Assembly (NCBI GenBank): GCA_937958995.1 | Contig: CALGAP010000016.1 | Span: 62,001 to 126,000, forward strand | From: an uncultured Chitinophagaceae bacterium | GTDB lineage: Bacteria > Bacteroidota > Bacteroidia > Chitinophagales > Chitinophagaceae | Direction: 5' to 3' | DNA: 64,000 nt | Shown here: in pieces, positions 51,671 to 61,437 of the stretch | How the letters are laid out: every line of letters begins with the position of its first letter | How positions within the stretch are numbered: the first letter of the stretch is position 1 | Made by a program: the position numbers and the translations under genes | Notes under the pieces: generated by a model | Databases searched by the model: none | The model's input: the letters and a program-made list of their open reading frames with translations, nothing else | What the model was told of the DNA's origin: nothing

Positions 51671-52957
51671 CTACTGCGTAGAAGATGCGGTGGCGGGTTG
51701 GTACACACCATATATAGCATCGCGGAAACGCTTATGCAGTTTAACCTTGTCGAAAGGCATCAGCTGCGTAAACAAAACCGCGGTGAGTTCATTTTTGGGA
51801 TCAACCCAGAACAATGTGCTGGCTGCGCCGTCCCAGAAAAATTCGCCGACGATGCCGTGATTTTCATTCTGGTCAACCGGCGGCTGCGTGCGCACCGCGA
51901 AGTCGATGCCAAAACCAACAGTGCCCTTGCTCGGCAACCAGCTGCGTTTGGTGATAGTATCAGACAAGTGATTGGTGGCCATCAGTTCTACCGTTTCGGG
52001 CTTCAAAATCTGTACATCGCCCAGTTTTCCTTTATGCACGAGCATTTGCGCAAACTTCATATAATCATCAATAGTCGAAGCAAGGCCGTAACCACCGGGC
52101 TTTAAAGCATGCTCTATTTGATTCAGGAATTTCCAGCTTGAATCGGGAGCCCTCGACAATACACCTGTATTATCATCGCGGAAATATACAACGGCTTGTT
52201 TGCTGCGATTGGCTTCGGGAATCAGGTAACCGGTGTTGGTCATTTGTAAGGGGGTAAAAATGGTTTCCTGCAAATATTGATCAAATGGTTTGCCTGATAA
52301 TTTTTCTACCAAATAAGCCTGCACGTCCACGCAAATACCATACGACCATTCATCGCCGGGGTGAAATGCCAGCGGAAGACTTGCCAATCGCTTACTCATT
52401 TCACTCAGTGGTTGCGAAAAATCCATCACGTTGGCTTTGTTTACTATTTCCGCCAGACCAGGAATGTTGGTGCCATGGGCAAAACCTGCGGTATGACGAG
52501 TAATATCACGAACAGTGATGGACCGCTTGGCAGGCTCGAGTATGGGATTGCCTTTTGCATCCAGTCCCTTGAACACTTTCATATCGGCATATTCGGGAAG
52601 ATATTTTTCCAGCGGATCATCCAGCTGAAAAAGTCCTTTCTCATATAAAGTCATCAGCGCTACGCCTGTTACGGGTTTGGTCATGGAGAAGATCTGCACA
52701 ATAGAATTACGGTCGAAAGGAACCTGCGCTTCGCGGTCGGCATAGCCGAATGCATTGAAGTAAACTTCCTTTCCTTTTTCAAAAACTAATGCTGACACGC
52801 CGGCTACCTTGGCTGAGTCAACAAAACTTTTCAGCGTGCTGTCGATTCTCGTTTTGACAGCATCATTTACGACAAGTGCTTCATTTTCCGAAGCGGCAGA
52901 CTGGCAGGCGCCGAGCGCCACAAAGCCGAACAAGAGGGCTACAATCGTTCTGTTCAT
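51671..52957 (-). CDS. Serine hydrolase lipoprotein, class C beta-lactamase fold
   Basis: A 428-residue lipoprotein with LGAC at Cys19. SxxK is in IFSMTKPVTGVAL near residue 92, the YxN-like position is WSYGICVDVQAYLVEKL near 213, and the C-terminal motif region is NHGIVGEFFWDGAASTLFWVDP. This resembles esterase-type members (EstB-like). It differs strongly from the hydrolase at 49 kb, so it is not a recent duplicate. First gene of the leftward group with the GDPD-like protein. Confidence 0.88.
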   Translation of the reverse strand: MNRTIVALLFGFVALGACQSAASENEALVVNDAVKTRIDSTLKSFVDSAKVAGVSALVFEKGKEVYFNAFGYADREAQVPFDRNSIVQIFSMTKPVTGVALMTLYEKGLFQLDDPLEKYLPEYADMKVFKGLDAKGNPILEPAKRSITVRDITRHTAGFAHGTNIPGLAEIVNKANVMDFSQPLSEMSKRLASLPLAFHPGDEWSYGICVDVQAYLVEKLSGKPFDQYLQETIFTPLQMTNTGYLIPEANRSKQAVVYFRDDNTGVLSRAPDSSWKFLNQIEHALKPGGYGLASTIDDYMKFAQMLVHKGKLGDVQILKPETVELMATNHLSDTITKRSWLPSKGTVGFGIDFAVRTQPPVDQNENHGIVGEFFWDGAASTLFWVDPKNELTAVLFTQLMPFDKVKLHKRFRDAIYGVYQPATASSTQ

Positions 52958-53145
52958 ATATTTTGTTTTGGAGCTTGAGGAGATTGAAGATAGGGAATAT
53001 GATCTTGAAAAATGTTCAATTTAGACCAATGGCATTTACCTGGATTTTGCAAGCTTTTCGGCGATAAAATTTAATAGAAACCAATACCCGCAATAGGTAC
53101 TAATATCTATTCCTAACTATTTGATATACCGTTAGTTAATATTTG

Positions 53146-53628
53146 ATGCACATCAAACACTTTTTGTACCTGAAAGCCGTTTTAAGATGCGACATTGATC
53201 CGTTTACCCTAAATCCGTTACTCGTGAAAAAACTTGAATACGTTTATTTCACCATTTATCACTACTGCGGTCACCAGAGCTATTTTCCCGATAGCCTGCA
53301 CGTCAGAATGAAGTGCATGTACCTGTTGGCCTTATCGGCTGGTGGCTGGATTCTTTTCCTGCAACAAATATTCTTACGTTTCGTCAGAATGGAATGGTTC
53401 GCATCGCATGCGGGTGCCATGATCAATGCCCTTTCTGTTTACACCGGAATTACCGTTATCTTTTACCGCGTGTTTATACAGGAAGAAAAAGATCAGCAAA
53501 TCTTCGACAAGTATGTGGAGCGCTGGAACAAGAATCCCAACAAGAAAAGGGATTTGCTGATTGCATCGCTCATCGCTGCCGTTCCTTACATCTCGATGGT
53601 AATGATGAAAGTGTTCCTGCCGCGCTAA
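53146..53628 (+). CDS. Hypothetical membrane protein (160 aa)
   Basis: I start at ATG 53146 (MHIKHFLYLK). Two or three hydrophobic segments are seen (about 60-82, 88-110 and 137-157), separated by charged stretches such as QEEKDQQIFDKYVERWNKNPNKK. No domain recognised. It is convergent with the large cytochrome lipoprotein gene, with nine bases between the stops. The DNA before it is AT-rich with loose promoter-like boxes. Confidence 0.7.
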   Translation: MHIKHFLYLKAVLRCDIDPFTLNPLLVKKLEYVYFTIYHYCGHQSYFPDSLHVRMKCMYLLALSAGGWILFLQQIFLRFVRMEWFASHAGAMINALSVYTGITVIFYRVFIQEEKDQQIFDKYVERWNKNPNKKRDLLIASLIAAVPYISMVMMKVFLPR

Positions 53629-53637
53629 AGGCGAATT

Positions 53638-56600
53638 TTATTTTTCGTTCTTTAGTTCCGACAGGAAAGCCACCACGTGCCTGATCTCCCTTTTGCTCAG
53701 CACATATCGCATATCGGGCATGCTGCTCACACCGCCTGTGCCATAACCTGGCGCAATGCGCGCGCTGGGATTGATGAGTGCTTCCAGTAATTGTTGCCGC
53801 GACAGCCTGCGCGCCACTCCATCCAGGGGCGGCCCCGCATTGCCTCCGCGATCATCAATGGCATGGCATCGGATACACTGTGCGGATTGATTGGCGAAAA
53901 ATATTCTTCTGCCACGACCGGCATCACCGCCATAGAGCGCGTCTGCATAAGCAGCGGTAAGTGTATCTGCACCTAAGGTGGCGCTTACCCGTTTATATTT
54001 ATCTGCCAGCTCGCGCGAGCCGCTGCTGTCGATGGCTTCGGCGAGTTCGAGGTAAATCTCGGGCGGTAATTTTTTTGCATTCATTTTCTGCACCAGGTCG
54101 TCCAGCGTTTTTTGCGTGTATTGAACCGGCAGTTTGCCGAGCGTTAACAGTGCAGATTGTTTTTCCTCAGTAGTTTTATTATTGATCACATCGGTGAGTA
54201 CCGATACTATCAACTCTACAGGTATATTCATTTTAGCCACCAGGTCTATGCCTGCCACGCGCACCGATTTATCTTTATCGGCAATGGCTGTTTGAATAGC
54301 CACACCCATTTGCGGATAATCCAGGGTGGCAAGCGATTTCAACGCCTGCGCGCGAATAGCGGGGTCTTTATCGTTTTTCAAAATAGCCATCAGTTCGTCG
54401 GCTCCTTCGTTGATCTTTAATTTGCTGATGGCTTTGATGGCGCTCAGGCGAACTTGCTTTTCACTACCGTGCAGCAATTGCACCAGCGCATTGCCGGCAG
54501 CCGCTCTCAGTTTTGCAGGATCTCTTTCAATCGGGCCGCGGTATCTTCCATCCACCCTGTCCATCAGCGAAGGCTTTGGCCAGGTGCTCAACGCATCGAT
54601 GGCTTCGGCGCGCATGGCGGCGGGGGCATCTTCTTTCTGTGCGTAGTTAATCAAATTCTGCAACGCTTCATCGGTACCCACGCGCAGGTTGGCATTAATG
54701 CTGCGCCTCACCAGCGCTTCATTTTCCGAATTGGTCAGTCTTAACAAGTTGCCCAATGCAGGCAGTGCCGCTTCAATTGACAGATCATCATTAATAGCAC
54801 GCGCCGCCTCGGTGACTATATATTCATCAATATCCAACAAGAACTCGCTGATGCGTGGGTCGCCCATGCGGCGCAAAGCCACTACTGCCGCAACTCTCAC
54901 CGCGCGCGATCTGTCTTTCGCAAGGTTCACAATAGGGTCGGCATGCCCGATTCTTGCAAGCGCCAGGCTGCCTGCATGACGCAGGTACACATCCTCGTCT
55001 TTATTGGCACGCAGCATTTCAATGATGGGAGTAATGGCCAGTTCATGTTCAATTCTGCCCAATGCTTCTGCTGCAAAGAATCTTGCGCGGCTATAACTGT
55101 CTTTTAATAAGGGAATGAGTTTATTGCCGGCATCATTGTCTTTATATTTGATGTCGCCAATCCATTTAGCAGCCTGCGCTCTTATCTCAGGGTCTTTATC
55201 TTTCAGATAGGGTAAAATATTTTCCGCATAGTTCTTATTCTTTCGCGCCATTTGCGCCAGTCCCCAGATGGCATGAATTCTTGCCAACTGGTTATCGGCC
55301 TGCGCCAGCATTTTCTTGAAAGTCTCTTCACCATCGGCGCCTCGCTTAGCAAGTTCAAACTGAGCTTTCAATCGCACCTGCATGTCTGCATTGAAGAGAT
55401 GCGTGCCGAGTTCTTCTTTTGTTTTTTTGGAAAAATCAGCAGCAAGCAGCGTCCTGGTTTGTTTTCGTGCTTCCCAATTAGCGCCTCTTTTGTCGTCCAG
55501 TTTCCAGATGCGTCCATAATCATGCGTGCCCCAGCCATCGATCCAGTCGGCAATATACATGGCGCCATCAGGGCCAAAGTCGAGGCCAGTAGGCAGAATG
55601 CCGCTCACCAGCAATTTATCTTCACCCAGTTCAAAGCCCGCGCCTTTTGGTTTTAGCGTAAATGCATATACGCCGGATTGCTCGGGATTGCCGACGAATT
55701 TTGCTACGAAAAAATGGTTCTTATACTCGGGACTCAACGCAGTACCGGGGTTATACACAAATCCTGCCGGACCACTTACATAGTTGGCAATGGGCGGAAT
55801 GATGTAAGCGGCCTGGCTATCATGACGCGGCATCCACATTTTTTCATCCATCCATACCTTGTAAGTATTATTTTCCGGGTCGCGGTATTTGCCGTATTGC
55901 CAGTTGCTGCGCCAGCCGGCATCGCTGCCGTTTACGATATATACCAGCCGCTCTCTTTCACCGGCATGGTCGCCGTCGTTGTCTTCGCTTACCAGGTTGC
56001 CATATTCATCAAAGGCAAATTCATGCGTATTGCGCAGGCCGTACGCGAAAATTTCAAAATCGCTGCCATCAGGATTACTGCGTGCAATGACGCCGCAGTT
56101 GGGATACTCCCATCTTTTGCCTGTCTGATCCACGCCGTTAAAACCGATATCACCGATCTGCCAGTATATTCTTCCATCGGGACCCATTTCCACACCCGAC
56201 ATACCATGGCCGCTAAAGCCTATATGAATACCATAACCATGAGAGATCGAAACCTTATCATCAGCAATCCCATCACCGTTTTTATCTTTCATTCTCCACA
56301 GGTCGGGGCCTACGGCCACAAACAGGTCGTCGCCGGTGGCCAGCACGCCGCCTGCCACATCGGTTACCTCATCATGAAAATCTTCCACCACCAGTTGCGA
56401 TTGATCGGCCACGCCATCGCCGTCGGTATCTTTCAGGCGGTACACGTGTTCCTTCTCAACAGTCAAATCTCGCCAGTCGTGCGAGCTGTCGCCATTCAGG
56501 TCGGCCAGCCAGGTATTCTTGGTGCTGTTTTCGGGAGATAATATACTGCGCAGAAAAGCGCGTTTATCTTCAATGGTTTGCAATGCCTGCGAAGGAATTT

Positions 56601-56919
56601 CCCAGTCCTGGTGACCGCGTATATCAAACTCAGAATTTTTCTGTCGGTTAGTGGTGGTATAATACAAGTTGCCAAAATCGTCTATATCGATAGCGATAGG
56701 TGAAATCACCAGCGAATCGATTCCCCAAAGTTTAAGTGTGAGATTACTATCAGCTAATTGGTATTTCACAGCAGTGTCGCCGATAGCAGCCATTTCAGCA
56801 GCGCGTTTGGGATCTATTTGTTTGATGCGTTTATCAACAGGTTCTTCTTTGCAGGAGGATAACAAGAGCAGGGTGATAAGGCCTGGAATTGCAAGTTGGC
56901 GTAACGCTACACGGATCAT
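53638..56919 (-). CDS. Propeller - HEAT repeat - cytochrome c lipoprotein (PVC-type haem-binding CxxCH protein)
   Basis: Large exported protein of 1093 residues. Lipobox LLSSC near residue 23. Residues about 55-470 form a sugar-dehydrogenase-like beta-propeller (DFGNLYYTTTNRQ, DGVADQSQLVVEDF, GPDGRIYWQIGDIG, GLDFGPDGAMYIADWIDG). Residues about 500-960 are HEAT repeats (KDPEIRAQAAKWIGDI, RAVRVAAVVALRRMGDP, KSVRVAGIDLVAKM). The C-terminus is a cytochrome c with CIRCHAIDDRGGNAGPPL and an axial Met in SSMPDMRYVLS. Such proteins abound in Planctomycetes, Verrucomicrobia and Bacteroidota and are thought to be sugar dehydrogenases. Substrate unknown. It stands alone. Confidence 0.9.
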   Translation of the reverse strand: MIRVALRQLAIPGLITLLLLSSCKEEPVDKRIKQIDPKRAAEMAAIGDTAVKYQLADSNLTLKLWGIDSLVISPIAIDIDDFGNLYYTTTNRQKNSEFDIRGHQDWEIPSQALQTIEDKRAFLRSILSPENSTKNTWLADLNGDSSHDWRDLTVEKEHVYRLKDTDGDGVADQSQLVVEDFHDEVTDVAGGVLATGDDLFVAVGPDLWRMKDKNGDGIADDKVSISHGYGIHIGFSGHGMSGVEMGPDGRIYWQIGDIGFNGVDQTGKRWEYPNCGVIARSNPDGSDFEIFAYGLRNTHEFAFDEYGNLVSEDNDGDHAGERERLVYIVNGSDAGWRSNWQYGKYRDPENNTYKVWMDEKMWMPRHDSQAAYIIPPIANYVSGPAGFVYNPGTALSPEYKNHFFVAKFVGNPEQSGVYAFTLKPKGAGFELGEDKLLVSGILPTGLDFGPDGAMYIADWIDGWGTHDYGRIWKLDDKRGANWEARKQTRTLLAADFSKKTKEELGTHLFNADMQVRLKAQFELAKRGADGEETFKKMLAQADNQLARIHAIWGLAQMARKNKNYAENILPYLKDKDPEIRAQAAKWIGDIKYKDNDAGNKLIPLLKDSYSRARFFAAEALGRIEHELAITPIIEMLRANKDEDVYLRHAGSLALARIGHADPIVNLAKDRSRAVRVAAVVALRRMGDPRISEFLLDIDEYIVTEAARAINDDLSIEAALPALGNLLRLTNSENEALVRRSINANLRVGTDEALQNLINYAQKEDAPAAMRAEAIDALSTWPKPSLMDRVDGRYRGPIERDPAKLRAAAGNALVQLLHGSEKQVRLSAIKAISKLKINEGADELMAILKNDKDPAIRAQALKSLATLDYPQMGVAIQTAIADKDKSVRVAGIDLVAKMNIPVELIVSVLTDVINNKTTEEKQSALLTLGKLPVQYTQKTLDDLVQKMNAKKLPPEIYLELAEAIDSSGSRELADKYKRVSATLGADTLTAAYADALYGGDAGRGRRIFFANQSAQCIRCHAIDDRGGNAGPPLDGVARRLSRQQLLEALINPSARIAPGYGTGGVSSMPDMRYVLSKREIRHVVAFLSELKNEK

Positions 56920-57077
56920 GATTTGTTAGTATTGGTTTTTGGTTGATGTCGGATAGGAGAAGTCGTAATTTACTGATAAATATAAAACGCCATAGAAGAG
57001 AGTAAAAAAACAGAAGAGTATAATTAGCTTTATAAGCAGGACGGAGCAGGACGGTGGCGATTCCCGGTCAACAAAAA

Positions 57078-57101
57078 ACCCCGCTCACTAACGAGCAGGG
57101 T
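57078..57101 (-). terminator. Terminator of the second RND efflux operon
   Basis: ACCC and GCTC (57078-57086) pair with GAGC and GGGT (57093-57101) with one mismatch around a six-base loop; the minus strand continues with six Ts. It is 30 bases after the pump stop. Confidence 0.82.
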
Positions 57102-57130
57102 CTCTTCCTGGTTTTCAATCGCGCAATTAC

Positions 57131-60100
57131 TTATATATGTTTGGGGGTAAATCCGTCCTCGCTTACCTGTACGGGTACGTAGTCGGCCACCATCAGTTCT
57201 TCAATTTTCTGCGGCTCTTTGCCGCGGTTGAAACGGTCAATGATGCGGTCGAAAATATAGTACATCACGGGTACCACAATCAGTGTCAGGAACAGCGAAC
57301 TGATCAGGCCGCCAATGATCACCCAGGCCAGGCCATTCTTCCACTCTGCACCGGCACCGCTGGCCAATGCAATCGGCAGCATACCTATCACCATCGCAAT
57401 GGTGGTCATCAGGATGGGACGCAAACGTGCGTGGTTGGCTTGTATCAGGGCATTCCAGGTGCTTTCACCCTGCGCCTTGCGCTGGTTGGTGAAGTCAACA
57501 AGGATGATCGCGTTTTTAGCAACAAGACCGATCAGCATAATGAGACCTAAGATGGTAAAAATGTTCAGCGAGTTGTTGGTCAATGCCAGCGCCAGCAGGG
57601 CACCGATAATTGACAAGGGAATCGAGAACAATACCACGAAGGGATAGACGAAACTGTTGTACAACGCCACCATGATCAGGTACACCAACACAATGGCCGC
57701 GATCAGCGCTATGCCCAGCGAACCAAAACCTTCGCTCTGGTTTTCCATATCACCGCCCCATACATAGTTTACACCGGCGGGTCGTGCCACGTCTTGCAGA
57801 CTGGCTTCCCATTCAGAAGCGATGGTACCGGTAGGACGGCCTACTGATTGCGCCTGCACGGTTACCGAAGTGCTTTTATCTCTTCTCTCCAGCATGCTGG
57901 GACCGGCAGTCTGCGTGATAGTTGCGAACTGCGATAACCTGATCTTTTCACCTTTATCATTTACAAAAAGCAGGTTGCTTACGTCTTCCACGCTCTTGCG
58001 GTCAAACTCGTCGAGCTTGATGTTGATATCATACTCATATTCGCCGGCGCGGAATTTACCATCGGTATTGCCACTGAAAGCAGTCTGCATGGTAGCACCC
58101 ACGGTTTGCAGGGTAAGACCCAGCGATGCCATTTTATCGCGGTCAACATTCACGCTGATTTCGGGGTTACCGGTCTCTACGGAAAGTTTTATCTCGGTAG
58201 CACCGGGAATCTGCGCCAGCTTGTCTTTTGCTACTTCGGCAAACTGCATCACGCTATCCAGTTGCGGGCCGGTAATCACCAGCGCCAGGGGAGCACGTTC
58301 GGCAGTACCCATAATGCTCACGGGCACAGTTTTCACTTTCGCACCCACCAGCACTTTCTCCAAATCCCTTTTCACCTTGGCCGCATATACATAGGAATCG
58401 TCTTCGCGGTGTTTTCTTTCTACCAACTGCACGCTGATTTCAGATTTGTAAGCTGTGGCCTGTGTGGCGCCAAAGCCTTCGCTCGACTGACCAACAGTGG
58501 TTACGTAGCGGGTCACCTCGGGTTTGTTACGCAGGTAGTTCTCAGCCTGCTGTGTCATCAGGTTGGTTTGTTCTATCGAAACATCCTTAGGCATTTCAAT
58601 CTGCACCAGGAACTCGCCGCGGTCGCTGCGGGCAAAAAATTCTGTACCGATATAACCTTTGGCGATTAAGGCAAAAGAGGAAATTAATAATACGAGCACA
58701 ATGCCTAATGTGGCCAGTTTATGCTTGAGGCTCCATTTTAATATGCGGGTAATAAAATCGGTGAATCTGTCCAATGCTTTTTCAAAAGCCACGATCACTT
58801 TACCGAAGATGGTCTTGCCGGTAATTTTCTCCAGTTTACCAAATCTCGACGAAAGCCAGGGCACAATGGTAAACGATGAAAGCAATGATAACAATGTGGC
58901 GATGGCTACGGTCACACAGAACTCGCGCAATATGTCAGATACCAGGCCGGTACTGAGGGCAATGGGAACAAACACCACCACAATTACAAGGGTAATAGAC
59001 AATACGGTAAAACCAATTTCTTTTGTGGCATCAAATGCCGCGCGCACTTTGTTCTTACCCATCTCCATGTGACGGTAAATGTTCTCAAGTACCACAATGG
59101 CGTCATCCACCAATATACCTACCACGAGCGAGAGACCGAGCAACGACATCAGGTTAAGCGAATAACCCAACAGATACATACCGATAAAAGTAGCGATCAA
59201 TGAGGCGGGAATAGCCACCATCACAATCAGCGCGTTTCTTACGCTGTGAAGGAAAAACAACATCACCACCGCTACCAGTATAATAGCGAGCACGAGGTCG
59301 AAGATCACGGCGTTGGCTGATTGCAAGGTATAAACAGAACTGTCGTTGGCAATATCCAATTTCAATCCTGCTGTTGCATAATCTTTTTCCAACTGCTTCA
59401 CAATTTCCTGTATGCCTTCACTAACGCTTACTGCATTAGCATCGGATTGTTTGATCACCTGCACCACGATGGCGCTGGTTTCATCCACACGCGCAATCTT
59501 CTCAACATCTTTCTGAGCGTCTTGCACATCCGCTATATCAGCCAGGCGAACCTGTCCGCCTTCCGGAGTCTGGCGCACCACCAGTTTTCTCAACTCATCA
59601 ACAGATTTGTATTTTCCCGCAAGACGAATCAAAATATCCTGCTCCCTGGTCTGCACGCTACCGGTGGGGAAATCGAGATTGGAAGCAAGAATGGCCTGTT
59701 GCACCTGCAACACGGAAAGACCATAGGCTTCCAGTTTAGAGGCATTCAGGTTCACTTTAATTTCTCTTTCCTGTCCGCCGATCAGGTTAACCTGCGCTAC
59801 GCCCGGCACGCGCGAAATAACGGGGCCTACCCTTTTGTCCATGAGGTCGTAAAAGGCAGCCTCGTCCAGGTTGCCGGTGGCAGATAATGTTACGACCGGC
59901 AAATCGTCGAGCGAAAACTTATTAAGCGACGGAGGATCCACATCATCGGGCAGGTCTTTCAGAATGGCGTTCACCTTTCTTTGCGCGTCGTTCAGCGCAT
60001 AGTCTACATCAGTACCGTTCTTCAGGGTGATGGTTACTATAGAAAGACTTTCAAAAGATTTTGTTTCTACCTTCTTGATGTTTTCCATCGACGAAACGGC

Positions 60101-60307
60101 GTCTTCAATTTTCCGGCTTACGGTATTTTCCACTTCACTGGGCGAAGCGCCGGGGTAAATGGTTGTTACCGAAACCACCGAAGGTGAAAATTTCGGCAGC
60201 AACTCATAGTTCAGCAAGGTATAGCTGAGCAGGCCGCCCAGGGTCAACACGGTGAACAATACAATCACCAGCGACGGCCTCTTAATGGATATTTCTGCGA
60301 GTTTCAT
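57131..60307 (-). CDS. RND efflux permease, HAE1-like
   Basis: Inner-membrane proton-driven pump of 1058 residues from ATG 60307 (MKLAEISIKRP). Full RND plan: N-terminal helix, first periplasmic loop, the proton-relay pair in GILVDDAIVVLENIYRH near residue 400, second loop, then GLVAKNAIILVDFTNQ and RLRPILMTTIAMVIGMLPIA. It is unlike the pump at 12-15 kb in its loops, so the two systems probably have different substrates. Last gene of the operon tetR-tolC-adaptor-pump. Confidence 0.95.
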   Translation of the reverse strand: MKLAEISIKRPSLVIVLFTVLTLGGLLSYTLLNYELLPKFSPSVVSVTTIYPGASPSEVENTVSRKIEDAVSSMENIKKVETKSFESLSIVTITLKNGTDVDYALNDAQRKVNAILKDLPDDVDPPSLNKFSLDDLPVVTLSATGNLDEAAFYDLMDKRVGPVISRVPGVAQVNLIGGQEREIKVNLNASKLEAYGLSVLQVQQAILASNLDFPTGSVQTREQDILIRLAGKYKSVDELRKLVVRQTPEGGQVRLADIADVQDAQKDVEKIARVDETSAIVVQVIKQSDANAVSVSEGIQEIVKQLEKDYATAGLKLDIANDSSVYTLQSANAVIFDLVLAIILVAVVMLFFLHSVRNALIVMVAIPASLIATFIGMYLLGYSLNLMSLLGLSLVVGILVDDAIVVLENIYRHMEMGKNKVRAAFDATKEIGFTVLSITLVIVVVFVPIALSTGLVSDILREFCVTVAIATLLSLLSSFTIVPWLSSRFGKLEKITGKTIFGKVIVAFEKALDRFTDFITRILKWSLKHKLATLGIVLVLLISSFALIAKGYIGTEFFARSDRGEFLVQIEMPKDVSIEQTNLMTQQAENYLRNKPEVTRYVTTVGQSSEGFGATQATAYKSEISVQLVERKHREDDSYVYAAKVKRDLEKVLVGAKVKTVPVSIMGTAERAPLALVITGPQLDSVMQFAEVAKDKLAQIPGATEIKLSVETGNPEISVNVDRDKMASLGLTLQTVGATMQTAFSGNTDGKFRAGEYEYDINIKLDEFDRKSVEDVSNLLFVNDKGEKIRLSQFATITQTAGPSMLERRDKSTSVTVQAQSVGRPTGTIASEWEASLQDVARPAGVNYVWGGDMENQSEGFGSLGIALIAAIVLVYLIMVALYNSFVYPFVVLFSIPLSIIGALLALALTNNSLNIFTILGLIMLIGLVAKNAIILVDFTNQRKAQGESTWNALIQANHARLRPILMTTIAMVIGMLPIALASGAGAEWKNGLAWVIIGGLISSLFLTLIVVPVMYYIFDRIIDRFNRGKEPQKIEELMVADYVPVQVSEDGFTPKHI

Positions 60308-60351
60308 GTTAATATTTTTTATCGCTGTCTGCGACAGCAACTGGTAATTTT

Positions 60352-61419
60352 TTACTGAATAATATTCACGGCTGATCCTTCGGTAAGGTTCACTTGTCCG
60401 CTCACTACAATTTGTTCGCCTTCATTCAGTCCTTCGATCACTTCCACCTTATCACCAATTGTCCTTCCGGTTACCACTTTCCTGGTCACAGCTTTGTTAT
60501 TTTCCACCACAAATACCTGGTTGCTGCTTACGCCGCCGATAAAGGCGCTGCGTTCAATCAGCATCACCGGCTCCTGTTGCGGGAAGGTGAAATAAGCATT
60601 GCCATACATGCCCGCTTTAAGCGGAGCAGAGGCGCTGTTCATTACTTTTATTTTTACGGGGAAATTGAGTGACTGGTCGGCCTTGGCTGCGATGAATTCA
60701 ATTTTACCGGTAAACTCTTTGCCCGGCAGCACGCTGGCTTTCACTTTCACTTCGTCACCTACTTTCAGGTTGATGATCTGTGCTTCGTCAACGGCAATAT
60801 CGAGTGTGAGCGATGACACATCCACTATTTCAAACAATTTGGTACCGGCGGCCAATACCGAACCGGGTTCCACCATGCGTTTGTTTACAATGCCATCGAT
60901 GGAAGAACGAATATGAGCGTCGTTGATCTTCACTTTAGCTTGTTGCAGTCTTGCTTCTGCATTTTTTAATGCCAGCCTGGCCTGGTCAACCTGTTGTTGG
61001 GTAACGCCGCCGGTGCGGAACGCGTTTTCATAACGCTCTTTGTCTCTCATTGCGTTTTGATATACTTCTTCGGCGTTGCGAAGATCTATTTCAAGATTGT
61101 CGGTTTTTATGGTGGCGAGCAGTTGACCTCTGCGCACTTTGTCGCCTTCATCAACCAGCACATCAATCACGCGTCCTGACATTTCTGCGGCAAATTCAAT
61201 TTCGCGGCCGGGCGAAAATTTGCCGTTGGCTACGAAATCGAGCGTAAGGTTTTGCTTTTGGGCTGTCTGCACTTTTACCGCCACGCTGCTATTCTTTTCT
61301 GCTACGATGGCCACTTTGGCTTCGTTGCTCTTTTTATTCTTATTTAAGGTAAATCCTATCATGGCAACCACACCGGCAATGATCACGATGGCTACGATTA
61401 TCCTAATCAGCTTTTTCAT
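60352..61419 (-). CDS. RND efflux periplasmic adaptor
   Basis: A 355-residue adaptor anchored by one N-terminal helix (about 5-25, without a lipobox, unlike the other adaptor in this window). Lipoyl halves are MSGRVIDVLVDEGDKVRRGQ near residue 85 and DGIVNKRMVEPGSVLAAG near 174, with a helical hairpin between (YQNAMRDKERYENAFRTGGV). The membrane-proximal end has GLNEGEQIVVSGQVNLTEG. It lies 44 bases before the pump gene. Confidence 0.93.
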   Translation of the reverse strand: MKKLIRIIVAIVIIAGVVAMIGFTLNKNKKSNEAKVAIVAEKNSSVAVKVQTAQKQNLTLDFVANGKFSPGREIEFAAEMSGRVIDVLVDEGDKVRRGQLLATIKTDNLEIDLRNAEEVYQNAMRDKERYENAFRTGGVTQQQVDQARLALKNAEARLQQAKVKINDAHIRSSIDGIVNKRMVEPGSVLAAGTKLFEIVDVSSLTLDIAVDEAQIINLKVGDEVKVKASVLPGKEFTGKIEFIAAKADQSLNFPVKIKVMNSASAPLKAGMYGNAYFTFPQQEPVMLIERSAFIGGVSSNQVFVVENNKAVTRKVVTGRTIGDKVEVIEGLNEGEQIVVSGQVNLTEGSAVNIIQ

Positions 61420-61437
61420 GTTTATCTTGTTTTGAGT

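Noticed and set aside
49052..52957. The two beta-lactamase-fold hydrolases as a duplicated resistance cassette
   Set aside because: The proteins share only fold motifs, differ in length and signal type and lie on opposite strands, so no recent duplication or mobile cassette is supported.
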